Assembly: GCF_003626755.1 (NCBI RefSeq)
Contig: NZ_RBCJ01000002.1
Coordinates: forward strand, 1,284,315-1,348,314
Source: Ulvibacterium marinum
GTDB taxonomy: Bacteria; Bacteroidota; Bacteroidia; Flavobacteriales; Flavobacteriaceae
Length of the DNA: 64,000 bases
Direction of reading: 5' to 3'
The notes beneath the pieces are model-generated. The model did not search any database, had not been told where the DNA came from, and saw only the letters and a list, made by a program, of their open reading frames with translations. The position numbers and the translations under genes are program-made. Positions 55,557 through 63,888 of the stretch are shown here, in pieces (the first letter of the stretch is position 1; the number at the start of each line of letters is the position of its first letter).

Positions 55557-56003
55557 AGTATTTGCGTTTTAAAGATTTATGTTTTGGTTATTCCATTTAT
55601 TAGTTTCGCCGTCCCCAAATAGTGGGGAAATTCTTGCCAAAAGTTACCGTGCCGTAAACCTTGGACCATCAAGGATCCGCTCCTTACGGTATATCGTAGA
55701 TCTGTAGATGGAGTACGATCCTGGTATATGTCTGGGATACAAAACCCAAGGTTTACCCTTAAGCCTAAATTCTATTTTCCAGGAAAAACAGCGTATTTTG
55801 GCAATAAGCCAGAAGAATCATTTTTCTTTGTACGAAAAAAATTTTAATAAGGTTGAAAATTCCAAAAAATAAGGAAAAATATACCTATTTATGCTGACCT
55901 TAAAGCAACCCCAAATGGTCCTTTCCGAGATAATAAGGAAAAAGAGGCTTTATGTGAAAGGGGAAAAATTCTTAAAAAGTAAACGTACAAGCTAATCATG
56001 AGT
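55557..56003. other. Intergenic region, one tiny frame
   Basis: Upstream of the tail-fibre-like gene. A 34-codon frame at 55891-55995 (MLTLKQPQMVLSEIIRKKRL) is basic and lies just ahead of the tandem repeat, but there is no promoter or conservation to support it. Confidence 0.3.
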
Positions 56004-56530
56004 GTTCCTTTCCCTGGCAGGGAAAGGTGGCTTGCCGCGAAAGCGGAAAGTCGGAAAGGGTCGGTCTAAGGCTCCGGCAGAACAAAACCAATCCAAACGG
56101 CCCGCGACCCGTACAACACCCCCACCCCTTCCGCTCCGGCCCCATGGCCGGACTACCTTCCCCTGCTAGGGGAAGGACCCGCGAAAGACAGACCTACAAG
56201 GCTACAAGGAAACCTTTGTAGTTTAGAATTGAAGTATAGGATGAACCGCAAAGCGTTCCTTTCCCTGGCAGGGAAAGGTGGCTTGCCGCGAAAGCGGAAA
56301 GTCGGAAAGGGTCGGTCTAAGGCTCCGGCAGAACAAATCCAATCCAAATGGCCCGCGACCCGTACAACACCCCCACCCCCTTCCGCTCCGGCCCCATGGC
56401 CGGACCACCTTCCCCTACCAGGGGAAGGACCCGCGAAAGACAGACCTACAGGGCTACAAGGAAACCTTTGTAGTTTAGAATTGAAGTATAGGATGAATCG
56501 CAGAGCGTTCCTTTCCCTGGTAGGGAAAGG
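56004..56530. repeat. 251-bp tandem repeat of the hairpin family, two copies and a third start
   Basis: Unit starts at 56004, 56255 and 56507 (GTTCCTTTCCCTGGCAGGG and variants). Copies 1 and 2 are about 95% identical over the whole 251 bases. Each contains the 21-base palindrome, a GCCCCATGGCCGG block, a CCTTCCCC/GGGGAAGG stem, and the CTACAAGG/CCTTTGTAG stem. No transposase is seen. Open frames on both strands here are repeat artefacts. The flank to 56691 is plain AT-balanced sequence. Confidence 0.8.
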
Positions 56531-56657
56531 AACAAAACCGTAAATTCTCTCCAACAGACAAAACGGCCGAGACACCTTACCTCCCCCCAAGACCACCCTT
56601 TAGCAAATAGGGTCTACCGTTTAGATAATCAAGCCTTTACCTGCCCTATACCCTACT

Positions 56658-56665
56658 TAATTTTG
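56658..56665 (+). promoter_or_regulatory. TAnnTTTG box upstream of the ECF sigma gene
   Basis: TAATTTTG lies 27 bases before the ATG at 56692, a position that supports that start. No clear minus-33 box is present. Confidence 0.4.
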
Positions 56666-56691
56666 TAGCGGAATACTACACTTTTAAGGAC

Positions 56692-57408
56692 ATGGGAATA
56701 TCCCTTCAATACCATAGGCCAAACGCTTATATCATGTCCATTTTCAAACAAAAACGGAAATACTGCAAAATAATGGGTTACCTGCTGCAAAAAGCGGGTC
56801 TAACCCTAAAACAAACAACCAATCTAAGGATACCATTGGAAATTGGCAGAAAACCCCGAACGCTTTCCGACGAGGAACTGGTACACAAGATCGTTCAAGT
56901 AAACGATCCTTTGTTGTTCGGTCATCTGTACGATCGGTATGCCCAAAGGATATACAACAAATGTTATGGTTTTTCCAAATCAAAGGACGAGGCCGAGGAT
57001 CTTACCCAGGACGTTTTTTTAAAACTGTACCTGAAGTTGGACACCTTTAAAGGAAAATCCAAGTTTTCCACATGGCTCTATGCCTTTACCTATAATTTTT
57101 GTGTGAACTATGTGCGCCGAAAAAACCTAAAAAAAATGGACCATCCGCTGGACAATATTGGCGACCCGGATTTTATGCCGCTGTTTGAAGTATCCGAAGA
57201 ACAATTGATGCAGGTAAAGGCCACACGGTTAAAGAAAGCCTTGGAACTTATAACCGCAGAGGATAAGTCCCTGTTGTTATTAAAGTATCAGGACGATGTT
57301 TCCGTAAAGGAACTGGGCATACTTTTGGGCGTAACCGAAGGGGCCATAAAGATGCGCCTAAAAAGGGCAAGACAAAAAGTAATACGAGCATATCATAAAC
57401 TAACATAA
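56692..57408 (+). CDS. ECF RNA polymerase sigma factor
   Basis: 238 residues from the ATG at 56692, with a basic extension of about 55 residues before region 2 (LVHKIVQVNDPLLFGHLYDRY). Core-binding motif EDLTQDVFLKLYLKL and region 4 LLLLKYQDDVSVKELGILLG, VTEGAIKMRLKRARQ. An internal start around residue 15-40 is possible. Its stop is directly followed by the ATG of a 62-residue gene, so translation is coupled. Together with the MscS gene it may respond to envelope or osmotic stress (inference). Confidence 0.88.
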   Translation: MGISLQYHRPNAYIMSIFKQKRKYCKIMGYLLQKAGLTLKQTTNLRIPLEIGRKPRTLSDEELVHKIVQVNDPLLFGHLYDRYAQRIYNKCYGFSKSKDEAEDLTQDVFLKLYLKLDTFKGKSKFSTWLYAFTYNFCVNYVRRKNLKKMDHPLDNIGDPDFMPLFEVSEEQLMQVKATRLKKALELITAEDKSLLLLKYQDDVSVKELGILLGVTEGAIKMRLKRARQKVIRAYHKLT

Positions 57409-57597
57409 ATGACGGAAGAAAATAGAAATCCATTCAAGGAAATGGACCAATACCAAAAACCGGTTCCCCCGGAACTGAGGAAAAAAGTGATGCGAAACAT
57501 AGCTCTGGCCAAGTTTATTATGGAAGTAGCATCACTTTTTTCTACTAATTATAGTTCAGCCCTGGAAAACTTGTTCAAGACAAGGGGGCGGTATTGA
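57409..57597 (+). CDS. Small protein coupled to the sigma factor
   Basis: 62 residues, soluble, no signal. The start codon touches the sigma gene's stop. MDQYQKPVPPELRKKVMRNIALAKF then a hydrophobic-amphipathic segment (IMEVASLF). The size and coupling suggest an anti-sigma-like or accessory role, but the sequence has no recognised family. It is 35 bases upstream of the MscS gene. Confidence 0.6.
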   Translation: MTEENRNPFKEMDQYQKPVPPELRKKVMRNIALAKFIMEVASLFSTNYSSALENLFKTRGRY

Positions 57598-57632
57598 ACT
57601 AGAATAGAATTTAAGAACCAAACTTACATACC

Positions 57633-58484
57633 ATGGAAGAAATCACCAAATGGAAAACGCTTACCCTGGGGTCACTTAAGGAAATGTTGGACGGTCTTGT
57701 TACCGTACTGCCCAATATTATAGGGGCCATCGTTATCCTGGCCCTAGGATGGCTCATTACCAAGATAATCGAGTTTTTGCTCAAAAGGATCCTGAAATTT
57801 GCCAAGGTTGACCGGTTGACCGAAAAGATCAATGCCATAAACCTCTTTGAACGGGCCCAAATAAAATTTAAGGTATCCCAGGTCATTGTAAACTTTGTAC
57901 GCTGGATCCTGTTCCTGGTATTCCTCATTATTGCCGCGGACATCATGAACTGGACCGTTGTATCCGAGGAAATCGGAAACCTTTTGCGCTATTTGCCCAA
58001 ACTTTTTAGTGCCATTGCCTTATTTATGATCGGGTTGTACATCGCGGACTTCATTAAAAAGTCCATTAAGGGCGTATTTGAATCCTTTGACCTTAGCGGT
58101 TCCCGGATCATAAGCGAAGTAGTGTTCTACTTCATTACCGTTTTGATCACTATAGCCGCCCTTAACCAGACCGGGATAGATACCACTATAGTCACCAACA
58201 ACTTTTCCATTGTCCTTGGAGCCTTTCTCCTGGCCATTTCCATAGGATTTGGCCTGGGATCCAAGGAGATAGTCGGGAAGCTGTTATTTACCTATTACGC
58301 CCGGAAGAACTATGCCATAGGAGATTTGGTTAAACTAAACGATATGGAGGGTGTGGTCGTAGCCATTGACAATATTTCCCTTACCATACGGACGGGTATC
58401 GAAAAAAGAACGATCATTCCGATCAAGGACATTATCGATGGAACGGTAGAAGTTACCCCCAAGTATGATATGCAAGATGATTAA
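57633..58484 (+). CDS. MscS-family mechanosensitive channel
   Basis: 283 residues. About four membrane segments: VLPNIIGAIVILALGWLI, IVNFVRWILFLVFLIIAADI, LPKLFSAIALFMIGLYIADF and the pore-lining region (FSIVLGAFLLAISIGFGLGS). The signature SKEIVGKLLFTYYARKNYAIGDLV and the beta-domain GVVVAIDNISLTIRTG follow. It is a small-conductance channel in the inner membrane that releases solutes under hypo-osmotic shock. Third gene of the sigma-62aa-MscS set; convergent with the T2SS-like operon. Confidence 0.9.
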   Translation: MEEITKWKTLTLGSLKEMLDGLVTVLPNIIGAIVILALGWLITKIIEFLLKRILKFAKVDRLTEKINAINLFERAQIKFKVSQVIVNFVRWILFLVFLIIAADIMNWTVVSEEIGNLLRYLPKLFSAIALFMIGLYIADFIKKSIKGVFESFDLSGSRIISEVVFYFITVLITIAALNQTGIDTTIVTNNFSIVLGAFLLAISIGFGLGSKEIVGKLLFTYYARKNYAIGDLVKLNDMEGVVVAIDNISLTIRTGIEKRTIIPIKDIIDGTVEVTPKYDMQDD

Positions 58485-58740
58485 ATTGTAATAAGAGGTA
58501 CGGGGTGGGTCATTTTTACTATTTTGAAAGTTTATTGTACCTCCTTATTCTCGTGTCCGTTGTATTGCTGATTGTCTTCTTTGATGAATATGATGACTGA
58601 TTGAAATTTTCTAATCTTAGGAAGAAATCAAAAAGTCAAAATTTCCAATACCCGAAAACCCGATTTTAAAAAACGTATGCGCATGTAAACCCCATTAGTT
58701 TTGGATAGTAATACGTAACCATTTTAACATTCAGGTTCTC

Positions 58741-59874
58741 CTAGCCTACTACACTGCTCAACTTGAACATGGGCAGGTACATGGACACCAGGATTACCCC
58801 GACAAAAATCCCAACGATTACAATGATTAAAGGTTCCATCAAGGTAGATAGCAACTTGGATTTTTGTTGTACCTCAATGGCATACTGCTGATTAAGACGT
58901 TCAAAAATATATTCGGTCTGGTTGGTCTCTTCGGCCACCTTGACCAGGGATACCATTTTATTGTCAAAAATCCGGGCACCGGACATACTTTCGTTTAGAC
59001 TTCTGCCCAAAAGTACGTTCATCTCCACATGGGTCAAGGCTTCGTTCAAGGGATAGAAATCGATCATTTTTTTCACCAACCCTATACTATTCAAAACAGG
59101 TACTTTGGAAGCCGTCAACAAAGCGACCGCCTGGGTAAACTGCGCCAGATAGACCGAGGCGATGAAGTTCCCCACATAGGGTAGTTTCAATAACAGAAAG
59201 TCCTTTCGCCGCTTGAACCATACATTGTTTGAAAATGTTTTTCTCAGTACGATAAGGGTGACGACTATCAAAAGTACGAGCCATCCAAAATCCCTGATAA
59301 AGTTGGACGCACTTACCACCATTTTGGTCATGGCGGGAAGATCAACATTGTTCTGTTTAAAAATATCCTCGAACATCGGCACTACCATACGCAACATAAA
59401 AATTACGACCAGTACGGCTGTAACCAAGATAATGATCGGATAGGTCAGGGCATTGATCAACCCCCTTCGTTGTTCATTTTTCCGGGCGAAAAATTTGCCC
59501 AATTCTTCCGCTATTCTAGGCAGGGTACCGGTTTCTTCGCCTATTTTGACGGAATAGTACTCATATTCGGTAAATGCCTTCTTTTTCCTGAGTATCTCAT
59601 AAAAACTGGTGCCGGAGACCAATGCGTCCACAATTTCCGCATAAAAGGATCGCATCTTCTCTTTTTTCTGATTTTCCTGGATCAAGGCCAAAGCATCCTT
59701 CAAGGTAATTCCCGCTTTGAGCAAAACAGCTATTTCCGTATAAAAATCCTCTTTTTTCTTATTGCCAAAGGTTTTTCCGAAGAAGGCAATCTCTTTCTTC
59801 AGCGTACGGGAAAGCCAATCGCTATCTGCAGATTGTTCGGGTGCTTTTATAGTATGCTCCAATTTAAAACCCAT
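58741..59874 (-). CDS. GspF-like type II secretion / type IV pilus inner-membrane protein
   Basis: 377 residues. Two T2SSF domains (about 40-160 and 245-365) with FYTEIAVLLKAGITLKDALAL, SYEI-like LVSGTSFYEILRK, EETGTLPRIAEELG and the second copy LTASKVPVLNSIGLVKK, EETNQTEYIFERLNQQ. Three membrane segments (ALTYPIIILVTAVLVVIF, FGWLVLLIVVTLIVL, EPLIIVIVGIFVGVILVSM). It is the inner-membrane platform that couples the assembly ATPase to the pseudopilus. Last gene of a seven-gene minus-strand operon; no GspE or GspD in the window. Confidence 0.9.
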   Translation of the reverse strand: MGFKLEHTIKAPEQSADSDWLSRTLKKEIAFFGKTFGNKKKEDFYTEIAVLLKAGITLKDALALIQENQKKEKMRSFYAEIVDALVSGTSFYEILRKKKAFTEYEYYSVKIGEETGTLPRIAEELGKFFARKNEQRRGLINALTYPIIILVTAVLVVIFMLRMVVPMFEDIFKQNNVDLPAMTKMVVSASNFIRDFGWLVLLIVVTLIVLRKTFSNNVWFKRRKDFLLLKLPYVGNFIASVYLAQFTQAVALLTASKVPVLNSIGLVKKMIDFYPLNEALTHVEMNVLLGRSLNESMSGARIFDNKMVSLVKVAEETNQTEYIFERLNQQYAIEVQQKSKLLSTLMEPLIIVIVGIFVGVILVSMYLPMFKLSSVVG

Positions 59875-59876
59875 AG

Positions 59877-60347
59877 CTATTGGTTCATGTACGTTGTAGC
59901 AGAATTATTCTTGTATACAAAAAGAGATCGGTTGCCAGATGCCTTGGTCGTTTGGAAATGGATAGCATCGATTTCCCCCAAGGAAATGTCCCTGTTTTCA
60001 AAAAGAAAACGCCGCGCTTCCCATTTGATTCGGAATGTATCGATATCCTTGGTAATAAAATCTTCCTCAAAACGATAGGTTTGGCCGCCCATTTCATTCA
60101 CGAACTGCAATTGCCCGTTATTTTCATTGTAATAAACCCTATCATATCTATTGAAATCGGTCCATAAGGATTGGCGCAGTAAATTAAATTCCGTATTGCG
60201 TTCGTAATTCCCGGTTATCCCGTTCATTTGGTTTTGTACCAGCCGGAGCACCGAAAAGGCCATCCCCACCACCATGGTAGTTATCAACAGGACAACGATC
60301 ATCTCGCTTAGCGTAAAGGCTCTTATTTTCTTTAATCTAATCTGCAT
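59877..60347 (-). CDS. Prepilin-like protein (GspJ-type position)
   Basis: 156 residues. Prepilin cleavage site AFTLSEMIVVLL (the mature protein would start at Phe, with Glu at position 5), then one hydrophobic helix and a beta-rich globular part. Overlaps the next upstream gene by 11 bases and starts 3 bases before the GspF gene. Probably a minor pseudopilin. Confidence 0.8.
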   Translation of the reverse strand: MQIRLKKIRAFTLSEMIVVLLITTMVVGMAFSVLRLVQNQMNGITGNYERNTEFNLLRQSLWTDFNRYDRVYYNENNGQLQFVNEMGGQTYRFEEDFITKDIDTFRIKWEARRFLFENRDISLGEIDAIHFQTTKASGNRSLFVYKNNSATTYMNQ

Positions 60348-60672
60348 GTACTACTGATTTTCCGATGGTCTTTTTGGATACCCGATGTGTTGCTTCAAAC
60401 CGTGCCGTTTCTGTTCCATTTTGGTTTTGTGTCGTTACCGAAAATACCCAATCCCCTATTTCTTCATAATAAGGCAATCCCAGACTTCCATGACCATAGG
60501 CATAGACCAATTGGTTCAATTGTTCTTCCGTTTGATCATCCCTTCCCTTAAGGGAGTTGGAAAACAAATTGTTCATTAGCATGCTACTGATCATAAAAAT
60601 GACCACGATCAGGACCGTAGCCACCAAGGTTTCCATTAAGGTCGATGCCTTTATCCGTTTTAATACAGCCAT
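60337..60672 (-). CDS. Prepilin-like protein (GspI-type position)
   Basis: 111 residues. Prepilin-type N-terminus KASTLMETLVATVLIVVIF, with the cleavage after Ala and a Glu at about +5, then a short globular part. Overlaps the 422-residue gene's end by 13 bases. Fits a minor pseudopilin of the I type. Confidence 0.78.
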   Translation of the reverse strand: MAVLKRIKASTLMETLVATVLIVVIFMISSMLMNNLFSNSLKGRDDQTEEQLNQLVYAYGHGSLGLPYYEEIGDWVFSVTTQNQNGTETARFEATHRVSKKTIGKSVVHAD

Positions 60673-61928
60673 TTCATCGTTTTTTTGTCCCCAGAACCCG
60701 CTATGGGCAGACCTACATAGGCCAAGGGTAGTTTGGCACTATCAATATGGCCGTTGTACAAATGGTTCTGATAGATGCTACCATTCGCCAAAGCGATAAA
60801 GGCATCCGTGGTTGCGCTACCTAGAATAGTCCCTGGAAGCTCCAAATTTTCGGTACAATAGACCTGCCCACGTACCATGGCATTTCCGGAAATTTTTAGC
60901 TGCGGAGTGTAAGTACGTTCCTCGGATTCATCCAGATAGAGTACTATTCCGTTTATAACGGATTGGTCATCAATAAAAAGGTTGGCGTCCCGGTTCCTAT
61001 TTTGGGGAGTTCTATTGCTCCGCTTTTCCTTTACGACAAGTGCGGACGGATAAGCCAGTTCACAATGTTTTCCTACATGGATTTTTTTACTGGCAATAGC
61101 TTGAAAATAGCCTTTGACCCCATCCCGAATCTCGATTTCAGGAGCAACAAGTACCACATCCCTAAGCATCGCGGTGGGATGCACCACAAGTTTATGGGAA
61201 GCCATAATTTTGATATTGCCGGTCAATGAAACACTTTCCAGTTCTACGACATAATCATTGATATGAACTGTTGGGGAAGTAAAGGAGTTTTTTAACTCCA
61301 TTTGGGAACGTAGTGGGACCGTGGGGGCCCCACCTTGATTCGCATTCAACAACCTATTGATTTCCCCAATCGTTTCTTCCGCCAACTTGGGCATAGTGGT
61401 CTTACTTTGCCCCTCCCTACCATGGACCAACCTACTATGACGGTAGGAGTTTCCCGAAATATTTCCCATTCGTATACCCTGTTGTGGCAAATACGCATCT
61501 CCGGTTATTTTGGAATCTCCGGCAATGATCAAGGGCCGTTGTTTATCCCTAAGATAAAGAGCGGGCAAACCTTCCGGATATTGATTTCCCGAAAGGGCGA
61601 ATTTTGAAAAAGATTGTTTTCCCTGTTCGGCCATGGAAACATACTTTTCAAAAATGCCCCAATATGTTTTTTGAACCTTGATTGAAATGCCGGTATCTCC
61701 ATTGGATGGTACTTGGAGGATTTCCCCCACTCCAACATTTCTTTGATAGGCGTATTGTAGTCCATATTCCGTTTCTTGGATAATGTCTACCCTCAGATCT
61801 GTTTTTTTTCCGAAAAAACTATGGGTATAGGAAATCAAGACAAAGGAAAAAAGGAGTATGGCTATAATGGCTCCTATGAAGAGTACGAACTGCAACGCCC
61901 CTGCCTTTATCTTTACGGGAGGTTTCAT
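60660..61928 (-). CDS. Large single-pass protein in the GspK position, polymer/helix-like, unknown
   Basis: 422 residues. N-terminal KAGALQFVLFIGAIIAILLF resembles a prepilin leader but lacks the Glu and the canonical cleavage consensus. After the helix comes a long region with repeated short beta segments (GNIKIMASHKLVVHPTAMLR, EIEIRDGVKGYFQAIASKK, GNAMVRGQVYCTENLELPG) that suggests a right-handed beta-helix or bactofilin-like fold. This is unlike the usual GspK domains. Position and co-transcription place it in the pseudopilus; the function is open. Confidence 0.6.
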   Translation of the reverse strand: MKPPVKIKAGALQFVLFIGAIIAILLFSFVLISYTHSFFGKKTDLRVDIIQETEYGLQYAYQRNVGVGEILQVPSNGDTGISIKVQKTYWGIFEKYVSMAEQGKQSFSKFALSGNQYPEGLPALYLRDKQRPLIIAGDSKITGDAYLPQQGIRMGNISGNSYRHSRLVHGREGQSKTTMPKLAEETIGEINRLLNANQGGAPTVPLRSQMELKNSFTSPTVHINDYVVELESVSLTGNIKIMASHKLVVHPTAMLRDVVLVAPEIEIRDGVKGYFQAIASKKIHVGKHCELAYPSALVVKEKRSNRTPQNRNRDANLFIDDQSVINGIVLYLDESEERTYTPQLKISGNAMVRGQVYCTENLELPGTILGSATTDAFIALANGSIYQNHLYNGHIDSAKLPLAYVGLPIAGSGDKKTMKWLY

Positions 61929-62392
61929 TGGGTTAAGGGTATGGTCTTTGTTTTTCCATCAAAATGAACCTTGACCTTTTCCGGGTCGCCGGACAACAGT
62001 TTTACCTTCCGAAATACTTCATTTTTAGCCATGAGTTGTTGGTGGCCGTCAATGGTCAAAAAGAAAATCTCGTGACCGGAGGAACTCTCTGCAATAAAAC
62101 CGGTGTATAGAATTTCCCGTTTGGGGAGGGTGTCTTTTTTTTGAGATATTCTTTTTGGTACTTTAGGTTTAAGCGATTTGGGAAGCGTCCCCAAAAAAGG
62201 ATCCCGATAATGGGCCACGATACTAAAGGTGTCCCTTTCCTTGAATTCCATAGGCTTAAATTTTTCCGAAACAATATTTTGTACATTTTGTTCGGAATCC
62301 GGATTTACGGTCCTTATGACCTTAAATCCAAGGATGCCCCAAATGGCGAGGACCACGGTCAACAATAGATATGTCTTTTGATTTTTCTTCAT
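61925..62392 (-). CDS. GspC/PilP-like inner-membrane linker
   Basis: 155 residues from the ATG at 62392 (MKKNQKTYLLLTVVLAIWG); an ATG at 62404 is possible. One N-terminal membrane helix, a linker with many Pro/Lys, and a C-terminal beta domain (EILYTGFIAESSSGHEIFFL, DGHQQLMAKNEVF) that resembles the homology-region domain of GspC or PilP. It would contact the outer-membrane secretin, which is not in the window. Confidence 0.65.
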   Translation of the reverse strand: MKKNQKTYLLLTVVLAIWGILGFKVIRTVNPDSEQNVQNIVSEKFKPMEFKERDTFSIVAHYRDPFLGTLPKSLKPKVPKRISQKKDTLPKREILYTGFIAESSSGHEIFFLTIDGHQQLMAKNEVFRKVKLLSGDPEKVKVHFDGKTKTIPLTQ

Positions 62393-62393
62393 T

Positions 62394-63098
62394 TTAGGGA
62401 ACATTAACGGTTAATTCAAAGACCTCCGAAGCACTGCTTTCATTGCCGGCACCATCAAAAGCCTTTACAAACCAGAAATAGGTATCATCATTCAAATTGG
62501 TCGTATAGGTCTTATTGGCACCCAACCCTTTGGTTTCCAATACCTGGAGAGCCTCATCCTTAAAAATGAAAATACTGTCCCGCTCGGCACTTCCGGAAAT
62601 ATCTTGCCTAGTCCAAGCAAAGTTTACTTCTGCATCATCCAAGGACGCTCCATCAGAAGGCGATGTGAGTGAGGGCACATTAGGTGGTATCAAATCTATG
62701 TTTTCATCGCCGTTAACGGAAAAAATAGCACTGCTAAAAGATGTCTCAAAACCGCTGTTCAATCCTTGTATCCGCCATTCATACCCTCCATTGAAGAGTA
62801 AAAGTTGTTCCAACCTTGTATCTATCTGGCCCAGGGTATCCCGAACGATAAGACTGTCCAATACAATTTGGGCCGCATTATCAAAATTGGGCATGGCCAC
62901 CTGTATACGATAGGCATCCACATCCGAAAGCCCACTCCAGGTGAGGTTTATTGTATTCTGGTTTATCACGGTATTATTCAAGGGAGCCACCAATTCCACG
63001 CGCTGTCCGGAAATATCCGGTACCTCCAAGATGTCCTCGCATGAGGCTAAAAAACCGAGGAAAAAGACAAACCCTGTAATCGTAAATAGTAATCTCAT
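62394..63098 (-). CDS. Fibronectin-type-III-like lipoprotein of the T2SS-like operon
   Basis: 234 residues. Lipobox LASC (C20). Two Fn3-like beta-sandwich segments: NTINLTWSGLSDVDAYRIQVA and VNFAWTRQDISGSAERD, YFWFVKAFDGAGNESSASE. It overlaps the upstream lipoprotein gene by 4 bases. Probably periplasmic, perhaps a scaffold or substrate-binding component of the secretion apparatus. Confidence 0.65.
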   Translation of the reverse strand: MRLLFTITGFVFFLGFLASCEDILEVPDISGQRVELVAPLNNTVINQNTINLTWSGLSDVDAYRIQVAMPNFDNAAQIVLDSLIVRDTLGQIDTRLEQLLLFNGGYEWRIQGLNSGFETSFSSAIFSVNGDENIDLIPPNVPSLTSPSDGASLDDAEVNFAWTRQDISGSAERDSIFIFKDEALQVLETKGLGANKTYTTNLNDDTYFWFVKAFDGAGNESSASEVFELTVNVP

Positions 63099-63814
63099 AG
63101 CTTCAAATAAGATTTGGTCTCATCCAGTTTATAGGCTTTCCGTTGCGTATGCTTCGGGCAGGCGTCACCATCCTGTACCAAGGCCTCTATTTGTTTTTTC
63201 CCATATTGGGTCTCTCCCCAGCAGAATCCCAAGCAGTTATAGTCAAAAATCTCCATTCGGGAAAGGTTTATTTCTTTGTCTAAATTTCTATTCCTTGCCA
63301 TAAACGTTAAAATGCCATTTCTGTCAGTTTTCAAAAAAAGTCGATCCGATTGTATCAGAAGGCGATATTCTTCCAAATTAGGAAACAGGGCCACCTTATA
63401 GACCAAACGATAGGCATCATCCTTCTCCAAATAGCTTAATACATTACTGTTTTCCTTACCGTTCAAAGCATCTCGCAAAGCAATTTGATCCATGATTTCC
63501 AAGCATAGGTAATTAGCTTTAGTCCCCAAGGAATCAGTGAATTGTATTTCGGGTACTGAACCTGAATTCTTCTTGAAAATCGTGTATTTCTTAAAGCTGG
63601 ACTTGGTAAAGGGAACTTCCCGTACCGAAACGGCAATAGGATGTTCCAAGGACGGATGCCCTATTCGTTGAAAACTGGTATGTAATAACGATTGGCTTTG
63701 GTTTCCAATGGCTCCAAGTGATGGGGCATGCTGCCCAGAAGGGTTTATATCCTTGAGCGAGGCACAAGAACATACCAATACCATGAGGGATAGTAATACA
63801 GAATATATTCGCAT
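63095..63814 (-). CDS. Lipoprotein leading the T2SS-like operon
   Basis: 239 residues. Lipobox VCSCAS (C at about 17). No family recognised; the C-terminal part has several Cys (NCLGFCWGE, GDACPKHT). First gene of the operon; the promoter would lie in the 74 bases between it and the T9SS substrate at 63889. Confidence 0.6.
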   Translation of the reverse strand: MRIYSVLLSLMVLVCSCASLKDINPSGQHAPSLGAIGNQSQSLLHTSFQRIGHPSLEHPIAVSVREVPFTKSSFKKYTIFKKNSGSVPEIQFTDSLGTKANYLCLEIMDQIALRDALNGKENSNVLSYLEKDDAYRLVYKVALFPNLEEYRLLIQSDRLFLKTDRNGILTFMARNRNLDKEINLSRMEIFDYNCLGFCWGETQYGKKQIEALVQDGDACPKHTQRKAYKLDETKSYLKL

Positions 63815-63888
63815 AAGTAGGTTTCTTACAAATTATAACGATTTTATCCTTGAAGTGTTGTGCAAATGGGAACAAAAATATCCCCTGA

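Noticed and set aside
56027..56596. Open frames on both strands within the 251-bp tandem repeat
   Set aside because: Same sequence repeats per unit; the frames follow the repeat and not a gene. Proline-rich translations here are typical of G/C-rich palindromes.
58489..58550. Inverted repeat (AATAAG..GGTAC / GTACC..CTTATT) after mscS
   Set aside because: The stem has a bulge and a long loop of more than 30 bases; no T-run follows, so it is not supported as a terminator.
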